From: Prodigiosinella confusarubida
GTDB lineage: Bacteria; Pseudomonadota; Gammaproteobacteria; Enterobacterales; Enterobacteriaceae
Assembly: GCF_002847015.1 (NCBI RefSeq)
Contig: NZ_CP025085.1
Span: 1,054,001 to 1,118,000 of the forward strand
Reading direction: 5' to 3'
Length of the DNA: 64,000 nucleotides
Notes under the pieces: generated by a model
The model's database searches: none
Seen by the model: the letters and a program-made list of their open reading frames with translations, nothing else
What the model was told of the DNA's origin: nothing
Part shown: positions 34,801 through 43,945 of the stretch, piece after piece
Position numbering within the stretch: position 1 is the first letter of the stretch
Layout: each line of letters opens with the position of its first letter
Position numbers and translations under genes: made by a program

Positions 34801-35010
34801 GTTCCCCGCATCCGCGGGGATAAACCGAGTACGTCCAAAAAATAAAATTGGGCGCGGTTGTGTTCCCCGCACCCGCGGGGATAAACCGATGGCCGAAATT
34901 CAGGCCAAAAGCGTGGCGGCGTGTTCCCCGCACCCGCGGGGATAAACCGTAACAAAGGTAAAGGAGAAAATAACACTTTTCGTGTTCCCCGCACCCGCGG
35001 GGATAACTGG
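31808..35010 (+). CRISPR. Type I-E CRISPR array, 53 repeats and 52 spacers
   Basis: The repeat is 29 bp, from GTGTTCCCCGCAC to GGGGATAAACCG, with the I-E hairpin CCCCGC/GCGGGG. Starts step by 61 bp (32-nt spacers), except for two 33-nt spacers at 32264-32296 and 34461-34493. Orientation with the leader at 31724-31807 means + strand transcription. Variant repeats: the second (last base 31897 is A instead of G), those at 34677 (C to T at 34691) and 34799 (C to T at 34811), and the last, at 34982, whose 3' end reads ATAACTGG. Variants cluster at the old, leader-distal end, as expected. All spacers appear different from one another. Confidence 0.99.
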
Positions 35011-35131
35011 ATCCTCTGTCAGTGTTATGTAGTCTCCTGTACCCCGCAGGGACAATAGCTTTATTTTTGTAATAAATAGTTACCGTATTTTCCATTCTTT
35101 ATCGGTTATGGAGCACGTTAATTTGCTTTGA

Positions 35132-35689
<558 letters not shown>

Positions 35690-35709
35690 TTTCTGGTTAA
35701 TGGAGCTGT

Positions 35710-36351
35710 ATGAGTCGGATTCTGCTGCTTGGCGCAACAGGGCTGGTCGGTAGTGAACTGCTGCGCTTATTGATGATGGATGCGCGTGTCGAGGTGATTT
35801 ATGCACCGACTCGTCATCCTTTATCGCCTGCCGTAAAGGTGGTGAATCCATGTGCGGTTAATTTACCGATGGCGCTTTCCCAACTGACGGAACCGGTGGA
35901 TATCGCCTTTTGTTGTCTGGGCACTACCCGTAAACAGGCTGGCAGTCGGCAGGCGTTTCGCGCAGTGGATTATTCATTGGTAGTGGAATGCGCCGGTGTT
36001 GCGCGGCGATTGGGTGCCAGCCATCTGCTGGCAGTCAGCGCGATGAGTGCTGACCTGTCGTCGCCATTTTTCTATTCGCGGGTAAAAGGTGAAACTGAAC
36101 AGGCATTGATGCAACAAGATTGGCCGCGTTTAACGTTGGCGCGTCCTTCGATGTTGCTGGGACTACGGCCACAACGGCGCTGGCTGGAGTCACTCTCAGC
36201 CCCGCTGTTCAAGTACCTGCCTGCGAGCTGGCGGGCAATTGAAGGAAAAACCGTGGCTCAGGCATTGCTGAATCAGGCCTTTTCGCCGCCAGAGTCCGAA
36301 AACGTATCGGTATTGACGTCACAACAGTTGCTGCGATTAGCCCAACCATAA
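35710..36351 (+). CDS. yraR: NAD(P)-binding Rossmann-fold protein YraR
   Basis: A 213-residue protein similar to E. coli YraR (211). It has the N-terminal dinucleotide motif LLGATGLVGSELLRLL (about 6-20), FCCLGTTRKQAGS (about 64-76) and a short-chain-dehydrogenase-like FFYSRVKGETEQAL with Tyr-X3-Lys spacing (YSRVK, about 121-125). The substrate is unknown; relatives are often called HTATIP2/TIP30-like or semialdehyde-dehydrogenase-like. Convergent with nrdG, 4 bp apart. Confidence 0.85.
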   Translation: MSRILLLGATGLVGSELLRLLMMDARVEVIYAPTRHPLSPAVKVVNPCAVNLPMALSQLTEPVDIAFCCLGTTRKQAGSRQAFRAVDYSLVVECAGVARRLGASHLLAVSAMSADLSSPFFYSRVKGETEQALMQQDWPRLTLARPSMLLGLRPQRRWLESLSAPLFKYLPASWRAIEGKTVAQALLNQAFSPPESENVSVLTSQQLLRLAQP

Positions 36352-36355
36352 TGGC

Positions 36356-36820
36356 TTAACGCAGATGATGGATCACCTGATTGCTGCTGCCGTGCCAGAT
36401 AAGTGATGGGTCTTTTAAATCCTGTACAAATTTGCCATCCACCAGCACGTTGATTAAATCGACTACCTGACGCTGTTCCGGCGTCAGTTCTGCCAGTACA
36501 TAACCGGTCCACACCCAGATATCTTTACCCGGACATTCGGCCCGGATACGTTGTACCAGTTGCAGAATGGCTGGCACGTTCTGTGGATGCAGCGGGTCGC
36601 CGCCTGAAAGGGAAATGCCTTGACGGGGGATGACGGTATCCTGTAGGTCGGCGATAATGCGGTCTTGTATTTCCTGGGTGAACGGATTCCCGGAGTTCAG
36701 CCGCCAGGTGCTTTTATTGTAGCAGCCGGGGCATTGGTGCTCACATCCGGCAACAAACAGCGTACAGCGTGTACCGGGACCATTGACTACATCAACGGGG
36801 TAATACTGGTGATAGTTCAC
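36356..36820 (-). CDS. nrdG: Anaerobic ribonucleotide reductase activating protein (radical SAM)
   Basis: NrdG uses S-adenosylmethionine and a 4Fe-4S cluster to create the glycyl radical on NrdD under anaerobiosis. The 154-residue protein has the radical-SAM cysteines C26, C30 and C33 (AGCEHQCPGCYN) and the SLSGGDPLHPQN SAM-binding motif (about 79-90). It lies 194 bp downstream of nrdD with a hairpin repeat in between. Confidence 0.97.
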   Translation of the reverse strand: MNYHQYYPVDVVNGPGTRCTLFVAGCEHQCPGCYNKSTWRLNSGNPFTQEIQDRIIADLQDTVIPRQGISLSGGDPLHPQNVPAILQLVQRIRAECPGKDIWVWTGYVLAELTPEQRQVVDLINVLVDGKFVQDLKDPSLIWHGSSNQVIHHLR

Positions 36821-36936
36821 GACGTTGTACCGTATAAAGGGCCGCTATATCACGGCCATGAGTGGATGTGTTGTGTCTGTTTTCATGCCAGTGCGAACAG
36901 GAATCCATCGGCGTCGGATATGGGGACTTGGCATGG

Positions 36937-36956
36937 ATCCCCGCTTGCGCGGGGAT
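36937..36956. repeat. Palindromic unit between nrdD and nrdG
   Basis: ATCCCCGC and GCGGGGAT form an 8-bp stem with loop TTGC in the 194-bp nrdD-nrdG spacer. It looks like a dispersed palindromic repeat. Its core resembles the CRISPR repeat hairpin, but it stands alone. Confidence 0.5.
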
Positions 36957-37014
36957 GATATCCGGGGTGTGGTCAGTCGACGGCGCGCCCGACCACTGAG
37001 ATAATGAATCCCCG

Positions 37015-39153
37015 TTAACCCAACTGCCCATTGTTCAGATGTTTCACCCGGCGTTTAACTTCTTCTTGCTTGCCGGCGTTAAACGGCCGGGCATCCGGGC
37101 TACCCAGATAGCCGCATACCCGACGGATTACCGATACGCGCGCAGGGTCGTGGTTACCACATTTCGGGCAGGTGAAACCCTTGCTGGTACAATCAAACTC
37201 GCCGGTGTAACCACACTCGTAGCATTCATCAATTGGCGTGTTGGTGCCGTAATAAGGCACGTGGGTATAACTGTAATCCCACACATCCTCCAGCGCTTTC
37301 AGATTGTGTTGCAGGTTAGGATATTCACCGTAACAGATGAAACCACCATTCGTCAGCGGCGGATAAGGCGCTTCAAAGTCGATTTTTTCGTAGGGGTTAA
37401 CCTTCTTTTCCACATCCAGATGGAAGCTATTGGTGTAGTAGCCTTTGTCGGTAACGCCGGGCACAACGCCAAATTCAGCGGTATCCAGACGGCAGAAGCG
37501 GTCGCACAGGTTTTCGCTTGGCGTACTGTACAGACTAAAACCGTAGCCGGTTTCTTCTTTCCAGCTGTCGGTGGCAGCTTTCAGACGGGCAACGATAGCC
37601 ACGGCTTTTTCTCGCAGCATATCGTTGTCGAACACATGAACTTCATTGCCGAACAGGGCATTGATGGTTTCATGCACCCCGATGTAACCCAGCGAGATGG
37701 AGGCTCGGCCATTTTTGAAGATATCGGCGATGTTGTCGTCCGCTTTCAGGCGTACGCCGCAAGCACCTTCCATATACAGGATCGGTGCAACCCGTGCCTT
37801 GACATTTTCCAGTCGGGCGATTCGGGTCATCAGGGCTTTCTTCGCCAGCAGCAAACGTTGGTCAAGCAGCTGCCAGAAACGGGCTTCATCCCGGTGGGCT
37901 TCCAGTGCGATACGCGGCAGATTAAGGCTGATAACACCGAGGTTGTTACGGCCGTCGTGGATTTGCTGGCCATTTTCTTCATACACGCCGAGGAAGCTGC
38001 GACAGCCCATCGGGGTTTTGAACGAGCCGGTGACTTCCACAACCTGATCGTAATTCAGAATATCCGGGTACATACGTTTGCTGGCACACTCCAGCGCCAG
38101 TTGTTTGACATCATAATTTGGGTCGCCCGGCTTATGATTGAGCCCTTTACGGATGGCAAACACCAGTTTCGGGAACACGGCGGTTTTGCGGTTTTTACCC
38201 AGACCGGCGATACGGTTGCGCAGAATGGATTGCTGAATCAGCCGGGATTGCCAACTGGTGCCCAGCCCGAAACCGAAGGTAACAAACGGTGTCTGGCCAT
38301 TGGCGGTATGTAAGGTATTGACCTCGTATTCCAGTGACTGGAATGCGTCGTAGCACTCTTTTTCCGTCCGGTTGCGGGCATACTCTTCGGCGTTGGGAAT
38401 ATTCCACGCTTTGGCAACGTCCTGATGTTTTTTATGGCTGGACGTGACAAATGGCGCCAGGATTTCATCAATACGGTTAATAGTCGTGCCGCCATAGATG
38501 TGGCTGGCGACCTGGGCGATGATTTGCGCCGTGACGGCAGTAGCGGTAGAAATCGATTTAGGCGGCTCGATTTCCGCGTTCCCCATTTTGAAGCCTTTGG
38601 TCAGCATACCGTTCAGATCGATCAGCATGCAGTTGAACATTGGGAAGAACGGCGAATAATCCAGGTCGTGATAGTGAATTTCACCGCGTTCGTGCGCCAG
38701 CACGACGTCACGCGGCAGAATGTGCTGTTTGGCGTAGTGTTTAGCGACAATTCCGGCCAGTAGATCGCGTTGGGTCGGGATCACCTTACTGTCTTTATTG
38801 GCGTTTTCGTTGAGCAGCGCGACGTTGCTTTGCTCGACCAAACCACGGATTTCCTGATTTAGTCGCCCCTGTCGTTCACGTGCGACATCACGGTCATGAC
38901 GGTACTCGATATAGGTACGGGCCAGTTGTTTGTAGTTACCTGACATCAACAGGTTTTCCACTACGTTCTGGATTTCACCAATCTCAACCTTGGCTTTTCC
39001 CTGCATTTGTTGAGCGACTGCACAGGCGACGGTTGCACAGTAATCCGCATCATTCACACCGGCGGCGTGGGCTGCACGTTCCACCGCTTCTCTGATACGG
39101 TTTTCATCAAAGGGAACCTGGCAACCATCCCGTTTAATCACTACTGGTTTCAC
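37015..39153 (-). CDS. nrdD: Anaerobic ribonucleoside-triphosphate reductase
   Basis: NrdD reduces ribonucleoside triphosphates to deoxy forms without oxygen, using a glycyl radical. The 712-residue protein is the same length as the E. coli enzyme. It has the N-terminal ATP-cone (MKPVVIKRDGCQVPFDENRIREAVERAA, about 1-30), the C-terminal zinc cysteines (CYECGYTGEFDCTSKGFTCPKCG) and the glycyl-radical site Gly681 (RRVCGYLG). Upstream are tandem NrdR boxes and an FNR-like site, fitting anaerobic induction and NrdR repression. Confidence 0.98.
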   Translation of the reverse strand: MKPVVIKRDGCQVPFDENRIREAVERAAHAAGVNDADYCATVACAVAQQMQGKAKVEIGEIQNVVENLLMSGNYKQLARTYIEYRHDRDVARERQGRLNQEIRGLVEQSNVALLNENANKDSKVIPTQRDLLAGIVAKHYAKQHILPRDVVLAHERGEIHYHDLDYSPFFPMFNCMLIDLNGMLTKGFKMGNAEIEPPKSISTATAVTAQIIAQVASHIYGGTTINRIDEILAPFVTSSHKKHQDVAKAWNIPNAEEYARNRTEKECYDAFQSLEYEVNTLHTANGQTPFVTFGFGLGTSWQSRLIQQSILRNRIAGLGKNRKTAVFPKLVFAIRKGLNHKPGDPNYDVKQLALECASKRMYPDILNYDQVVEVTGSFKTPMGCRSFLGVYEENGQQIHDGRNNLGVISLNLPRIALEAHRDEARFWQLLDQRLLLAKKALMTRIARLENVKARVAPILYMEGACGVRLKADDNIADIFKNGRASISLGYIGVHETINALFGNEVHVFDNDMLREKAVAIVARLKAATDSWKEETGYGFSLYSTPSENLCDRFCRLDTAEFGVVPGVTDKGYYTNSFHLDVEKKVNPYEKIDFEAPYPPLTNGGFICYGEYPNLQHNLKALEDVWDYSYTHVPYYGTNTPIDECYECGYTGEFDCTSKGFTCPKCGNHDPARVSVIRRVCGYLGSPDARPFNAGKQEEVKRRVKHLNNGQLG

Positions 39154-39239
39154 GTTTTTTTCCTCTGTTCATGTTATCCACAGGCGAGAACAGCCGTTAG
39201 CAAAAGGTATTAAGGGTCTGTGGATGCTTTTGTGGATAA

Positions 39240-39286
39240 ACACTACATATGGGCTCTGTTAATAGGATAGACACTATATATTGAAT
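39240..39286. promoter_or_regulatory. Tandem NrdR boxes upstream of nrdD
   Basis: ACACTATATATTGAAT (39271-39286) matches the NrdR consensus ACACWATATNTWGTGT at 14 of 16 positions; ACACTACATATGGGCT (39240-39255) matches at 12. The starts are 31 bp apart, the usual three-helical-turn spacing for NrdR pairs. They lie about 90-130 bp before nrdD. Confidence 0.8.
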
Positions 39287-39322
39287 TTGCGTAGTAATCT
39301 TCACGCTTTTATTGCTGCTTAA

Positions 39323-39336
39323 TTGATGTAGAGCAA
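39323..39336. promoter_or_regulatory. FNR-like site upstream of nrdD
   Basis: TTGATGTAGAGCAA matches the FNR palindrome TTGAT-N4-ATCAA at 9 of 10 positions, 170 bp before nrdD, upstream of the NrdR boxes. It suits anaerobic activation of nrdDG. The rest of the 378-bp spacer to 39531 shows no gene. Confidence 0.6.
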
Positions 39337-39531
39337 AGAAAAGCAGATGTAGTAGATAATGCAGCCTTGTACAAATAGTAGGCAAAGTGGCGTTTGGCGC
39401 TGGATATCCCTGATGGATAAGGGATTACAGCATGTCACATTTTTGGCTATCAAGGCATCTAGACATCCAGATGTATTTTTTGTAAGGTGGCGGGATATCT
39501 TTTTCAGGTTCATTTACTAAGGAAAATGACG

Positions 39532-40434
39532 ATGGCAGAAAACGTACTGATTCTGGATGGTGGCATGGGGCGTGAACTGGCCCGTATCGGTGCGCCGTTT
39601 CGTCAACCGGAGTGGTCGGCGCTGGCACTGATGGAATCACCACAGCATGTGCGGCAGGTACATGACAGCTTTATCGCCGCCGGTGCACAGGTCATCACTA
39701 CTAATAGCTATGCCGTCGTGCCTTTTCATATCGGTGATGCGGTTTTTCAGGCCCGCGGTCACGAACTGGCCGCGCTGGCGGGACAACTGGCTCGTCAGGC
39801 CGCCGATGCCGCCCCACACCCGGTACGGGTTGCCGGTTCACTGCCGCCGGTACTGGGGTCTTATCGTCCGGATTTGTTTGATGCTGAAGCGGCGACGCCA
39901 ATTCTGCGAGTATTGATCGACGCGCTAACCCCTTATATTGACGTATGGCTGGCTGAAACCCAGAGTTCGCTGGCGGAAGTGGCGCTGGTGCGTGAACTGT
40001 TGGGCGATGATCAGCGTGAATTGTGGATTTCTTTCACCTTGCAGGATGACCTTGACGAGCAAGGCCATGCCCGATTGCGTTCTGGTGAAACCGTTACCGC
40101 CGCGGCAGAAACCGCCATTAAACTGGGTGCCGCCAACTTACTGTTCAATTGCAGCCGTCCGGAAGTGATGGCTCCGGCAGTCGCTCAAGCCAGTACGGCG
40201 TTACGCCAACAGCAATCCACTATCGGTATTGGTGTGTATGCTAATGCGTTCGAACCGGAAGATAATCACCGTGGCGCCAATGAAGGATTAAGCCGCCTGC
40301 GTGTCGATACGCACCCGGAAGGTTACCTGCAATGGGCGACCGAGTGGGTTGCCCAGGGTGCGACGTTGGTCGGGGGCTGCTGTGGCATCGGGCCAGAACA
40401 CATCGCCCGTCTGGCGCAGTCGCTGCCGCGCTGA
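39532..40434 (+). CDS. mmuM: Homocysteine S-methyltransferase (MmuM-like)
   Basis: The family transfers a methyl group from S-methylmethionine or S-adenosylmethionine to homocysteine, giving methionine. The 300-residue protein has the N-terminal ILDGGMGRELARIG, the zinc-cysteine motif NCSRPEVM (about 205-212) and the C-terminal GGCCGIGPEHI (about 284-294), the three ligand cysteines of the family. The ATG at 39532 is used because AAGGA lies 8 nt upstream. Unusually, no S-methylmethionine permease (mmuP) follows; a peptide-type ABC importer starts 74 bp later on the same strand. Confidence 0.9.
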   Translation: MAENVLILDGGMGRELARIGAPFRQPEWSALALMESPQHVRQVHDSFIAAGAQVITTNSYAVVPFHIGDAVFQARGHELAALAGQLARQAADAAPHPVRVAGSLPPVLGSYRPDLFDAEAATPILRVLIDALTPYIDVWLAETQSSLAEVALVRELLGDDQRELWISFTLQDDLDEQGHARLRSGETVTAAAETAIKLGAANLLFNCSRPEVMAPAVAQASTALRQQQSTIGIGVYANAFEPEDNHRGANEGLSRLRVDTHPEGYLQWATEWVAQGATLVGGCCGIGPEHIARLAQSLPR

Positions 40435-40508
40435 ATGTCATCGCCTGACGTATAAATATAATAAACAGACATCCCACCAGGATGAGATAATAAAGGAAAC
40501 ACAACACC

Positions 40509-42050
40509 ATGAATCGTCGTCATTTTATCAAAGGCGCCTGCGCCGTTTCCGTTACTGCTGCGATGGCGGGCTGGCCACTGGGCCATGCGGTTGCTGCACC
40601 ATCCAATGATAAGCCGAAGAAAGGCGGCCATCTGATCGTCGGCGTAGATAATGCCTCCAGTACTGACCGTCTCGATCCGGCTTTCTGGTTTGAAACCTAT
40701 ATGTATTTTGTCGGTTCCCAGTTGTTTAATAACCTGGTGGAGCTGAATGAGAAAGGCGAACTCACGCCATCGCTGGCCGAGTCCTGGTCCAATGCTGATG
40801 GGGGCCGTCGCTGGATCCTCACATTGCGCAAAGGTGTACAGTTCCATGATGGCCGGACACTGACGGCAAAAGACGTTATTTATTCCCTGAACCATCATCG
40901 TGGTGAAAAATCCAGTTCGTCCGTGAAAGGCTATCTGACACCGGTAACATCGATGGAAGCCACTGACAGCCACGAAGTCACCATCCTCTTGAATGAACCC
41001 AACGTGGAATTTGTCTCTCTGCTGAGTGATGTCCATTTTGCCATCACACCGGAAAACGAATCTTTTGATAAAGGGATCGGGACGGGGGCCTTTATTCTGG
41101 AAAGCTTCCAGCCGGGTGTACGCACCCTGGTGAAACGTAACCCAAATTACTGGAACAGCGAACGCGGCCATGTTGATTCGGTGGAAACGCTGGCGATGAA
41201 CGACTCTACCGCCCGCGTCGCCGCGTTGGTGAGTGGTTCGGCGCATATAGTCAACCGCGTGAATCCACGCATCGTAAGCCGTATTGAGCACATGCCGAAC
41301 CTGAAACTGTTGCGTTCCCGTGACAGTCAGATTTTCACTTTCCCCGGTTTGGGCAATGTGGCACCGTTCACTTCGCTGGATGGTCGTCTGGCGCTGAAAT
41401 ATGCCATCGATCGGCAACAGATGATTGATACCGTATTAGGCGGTTATGCCAGCGTCGCCAACGATAACCCGATTTTTCCATCCAACCGTTATTTCGCCAA
41501 AGATATTCCGCAGCGCCCATATGACCCGGAAAAAGCCAAATGGCATTGGCAGAAAGCCGGTTTCAGCGGCCCGTTGGTGTTGTCGGTGGCAGATGCCGGT
41601 TTCCCCGGCGCGGTGGATGCCGGGCAGTTGTACCAGGCTTCCGCACAGCGCGCGGGTATTCCATTACAGGTGGAACGTGTGCCGGATGATGCGTTCTGGG
41701 ACAATGTCTGGATGAAGAAACCTTTCGTGTCTTCCAACTGGTCGATGCGCCCGACGGCGGATGCTTTGCTGTCGCTGGTGTTCACTAGCCAGGCACCGTG
41801 GAATGAATCGGCCTGGAAGAACGCAGCGTTTGACCAGCTGGTAGCGTCCGCGCGTGGTGAACTGAATGAAGATAAGCGTCGCCAGATGTATCACGATATC
41901 CAGGTGATGCTGGTGGAAAAAGGCAGCGAAATCATCCCGCTGTATGCGGATGCGCTTGATGCCTGTAGCAATAAAGTGCAAGGACTGACAGCTATTCCGG
42001 GCTTCCCGCTGAGCGGCAATCGCGCAGCAGAAAAAGTGTGGCTGGCCTGA
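40509..42050 (+). CDS. ABC transporter substrate-binding protein, family 5 (peptide/nickel/opine type)
   Basis: A 513-residue periplasmic binding protein. The N-terminus MNRRHFIKGACAVSVTAAMAG is a twin-arginine (Tat) signal, RRHFIK, unusual for this family, which mostly uses Sec. The mature part has the SBP_bac_5 pattern: LVELNEKGELTPSLAESWS, RKGVQFHDGRTLTAKDV and IGTGAFILESFQPG. Substrates of this family include di- and oligopeptides, glutathione, nickel complexes and opines; nothing in the sequence fixes the choice. It leads a compact operon with two permeases and a fused double ATPase. Confidence 0.9.
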   Translation: MNRRHFIKGACAVSVTAAMAGWPLGHAVAAPSNDKPKKGGHLIVGVDNASSTDRLDPAFWFETYMYFVGSQLFNNLVELNEKGELTPSLAESWSNADGGRRWILTLRKGVQFHDGRTLTAKDVIYSLNHHRGEKSSSSVKGYLTPVTSMEATDSHEVTILLNEPNVEFVSLLSDVHFAITPENESFDKGIGTGAFILESFQPGVRTLVKRNPNYWNSERGHVDSVETLAMNDSTARVAALVSGSAHIVNRVNPRIVSRIEHMPNLKLLRSRDSQIFTFPGLGNVAPFTSLDGRLALKYAIDRQQMIDTVLGGYASVANDNPIFPSNRYFAKDIPQRPYDPEKAKWHWQKAGFSGPLVLSVADAGFPGAVDAGQLYQASAQRAGIPLQVERVPDDAFWDNVWMKKPFVSSNWSMRPTADALLSLVFTSQAPWNESAWKNAAFDQLVASARGELNEDKRRQMYHDIQVMLVEKGSEIIPLYADALDACSNKVQGLTAIPGFPLSGNRAAEKVWLA

Positions 42051-42067
42051 GTATAGGTAAGAGCAAC

Positions 42068-43054
42068 GTGACAGTACGTAATCGATTAGGAACCCGTTTC
42101 CCGCTGCTGACGATGATTGGCCGTCGTCTGCTGGCGGGGATGGTGATGCTTGTGGTGGTATCGATGCTGATTTTTGCTGGTATTCAACTGTTGCCGGGCA
42201 ACGCCGCCACCGCCATTTTGGGGCAGACCGCCACGCCGCAAGCCGTGAAAGCGCTGAATCTGCAACTGGGATTGGATCAACCTGCGATCTCGCGTTATCT
42301 CTCCTGGTTGGGCGGAATCGTCAGTGGTGACTTTGGTCACAGTTTTACCAGCCGCCAAAGTATTGCGCCAGTGCTGGCCTATCGTTTGGGGAATACACTG
42401 TTTTTGGCCGGTTGTACTGCCGCCATTGCTGTGCCGCTGGCATTGCTGATTGGCTTTCTTTCCGTGCGTTATCAGGACAGTTGGCTGGATCAACTCCTGA
42501 GTATGTTCACCCGTACGGCGGTGGCGTTGCCGGAGTTTTTCTCCGGTTATCTGCTGATACTGATTTTTTCCATCATGCTGTCCTGGTTACCGAGCAATAG
42601 CAGTATTAGCGACGATATGTCCTTGTCGTCACGGCTGACGGCCATTGTCTTGCCCTGTTTTACGCTGGTACTGGCGGTGCTGGGGCATATGAGCAACATG
42701 ACCCGTGCGGCGCTGATCAATGCGCAAAATGCGGCGTATGTTGATACCGCATTGCTGAAAGGGATCTCGCCTTCCGGTATTCTACTGCGTCACGTGCTGC
42801 CCAATGCCTGGGGGCCAATCATTAACGTCATCGTGCTGAACCTGGCTTACCTGATGGTCGGCGTAGTGATTGTCGAAAATGTGTTTGTGTATCCAGGGCT
42901 GGGGCAGTATATGGTGGACAGCATCAGTAAGCGCGATGTGCCGGTCATTCAAAGCTGTGCGCTGGTGCTGGCCGCGATTTATATCTTGCTTAATCTGTTG
43001 GCGGATGTGGTGGCGTTGATAGCGAACCCGCGTTTACGTCATGCTCGACAGTAA
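42068..43054 (+). CDS. ABC transporter permease (DppB family)
   Basis: About 328 residues with six predicted membrane helices, the DppB/OppB-type inner-membrane channel half. The EAA-like cytoplasmic loop LLKGISPSGILLRHVLPNAWGPI (about 235-257) contacts the ATPase. The GTG at 42068, with AGGTAAGAG upstream, is preferred; an ATG at 42038 overlapping the binding-protein gene is the alternative. Followed 69 bp later by the second permease. Confidence 0.88.
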   Translation: MTVRNRLGTRFPLLTMIGRRLLAGMVMLVVVSMLIFAGIQLLPGNAATAILGQTATPQAVKALNLQLGLDQPAISRYLSWLGGIVSGDFGHSFTSRQSIAPVLAYRLGNTLFLAGCTAAIAVPLALLIGFLSVRYQDSWLDQLLSMFTRTAVALPEFFSGYLLILIFSIMLSWLPSNSSISDDMSLSSRLTAIVLPCFTLVLAVLGHMSNMTRAALINAQNAAYVDTALLKGISPSGILLRHVLPNAWGPIINVIVLNLAYLMVGVVIVENVFVYPGLGQYMVDSISKRDVPVIQSCALVLAAIYILLNLLADVVALIANPRLRHARQ

Positions 43055-43123
43055 ATCTCACCTTGTATCGTGAGCCGTAACACTGCAAACAAGAGTTATA
43101 TCGACCGTAATGGATAATACCGA

Positions 43124-43945
43124 ATGCCTCCTCTGAAACCTTCCGTGGTGCTCGGCCTCCTGGCGCTGGGCATCTTTATTTGTGTCGCGCTACTGGCCCC
43201 CTGGATTGCCCCGTATCCGGCCGATAAGATCATTGGCGGCGCCTGGCTGGGGCCGATGGGGAATGCCTGGATGGGCACGGATAATCTGGGGCGCGATCTG
43301 TTCTCCCGCCTTATCTGGGGTACCCGCACCTCGCTGTCCGTGACGGCGCTGGCGGCGGCGCTGGCGTTTCTGCTCGGGACATCGCTGGGTTTTCTGGCCG
43401 GCGTTTGTGGCGGCTGGGTTGATCAGTTGATTTCCCGCGTGAATGATGTGCTGATGGCGATTCCCACCTTGATTTTTGCGTTGGTGGTGTTGGCGATGTT
43501 ACCGAAAAATACCGCTATCATCATTCTGGTACTGGGTGTGCTGGAGGCGACTCGCGTGTTACGGGTGTCGCGTTCTCTGGCGGTGGATATTGCCACGCAG
43601 GAGTTTATCGAGGTCGCGCGGATGCGTGGTGAATCAATGCGCTGGATTCTGTGGCGCGAAATTCTACCTAACGCCTTGACTACGCTGGTGGCGGAGTTTG
43701 CTCTGCGTTTTATCTTCATTTTGCTGTTTCTGTCGGCGCTATCGTTTCTGGGCATGGGCATTCAGCCACCGACGGCAGACTGGGGTGGTCTGGCGCGGGA
43801 TAATAAAGATGGCATCCTGTTTGGCGTGTGGGCGGCACTGGTACCCGGTGCGGCGATTGCCCTGCTGGCGGTATCACTGAACGTGGTGGCGGACTGGCTG
43901 TTAAGCCGTGATGGCCGTAATTGGCATGGAGGCAAAAATGGCTGA
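43124..43945 (+). CDS. ABC transporter permease (DppC family)
   Basis: A 273-residue DppC/OppC-type permease partner. It has the characteristic APWIAPYPADK...MGTDNLGRDLFSRLIWGTRTSL segment (about 24-70) after the first helix, and the EAA-like loop ARMRGESMRWILWREILPNAL (about 165-185). The stop overlaps the ATPase gene by 8 bp. Confidence 0.93.
   Translation: MPPLKPSVVLGLLALGIFICVALLAPWIAPYPADKIIGGAWLGPMGNAWMGTDNLGRDLFSRLIWGTRTSLSVTALAAALAFLLGTSLGFLAGVCGGWVDQLISRVNDVLMAIPTLIFALVVLAMLPKNTAIIILVLGVLEATRVLRVSRSLAVDIATQEFIEVARMRGESMRWILWREILPNALTTLVAEFALRFIFILLFLSALSFLGMGIQPPTADWGGLARDNKDGILFGVWAALVPGAAIALLAVSLNVVADWLLSRDGRNWHGGKNG

Noticed and set aside
37039-38313. A 424-codon plus-strand ORF opposite nrdD
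   Set aside because: It is the antisense shadow of a highly conserved gene, with composition typical of reverse-frame translation.
40323-41417. A 364-codon minus-strand ORF opposite the mmuM-like and binding-protein genes
   Set aside because: It crosses two conserved genes in antisense and resembles no known protein.
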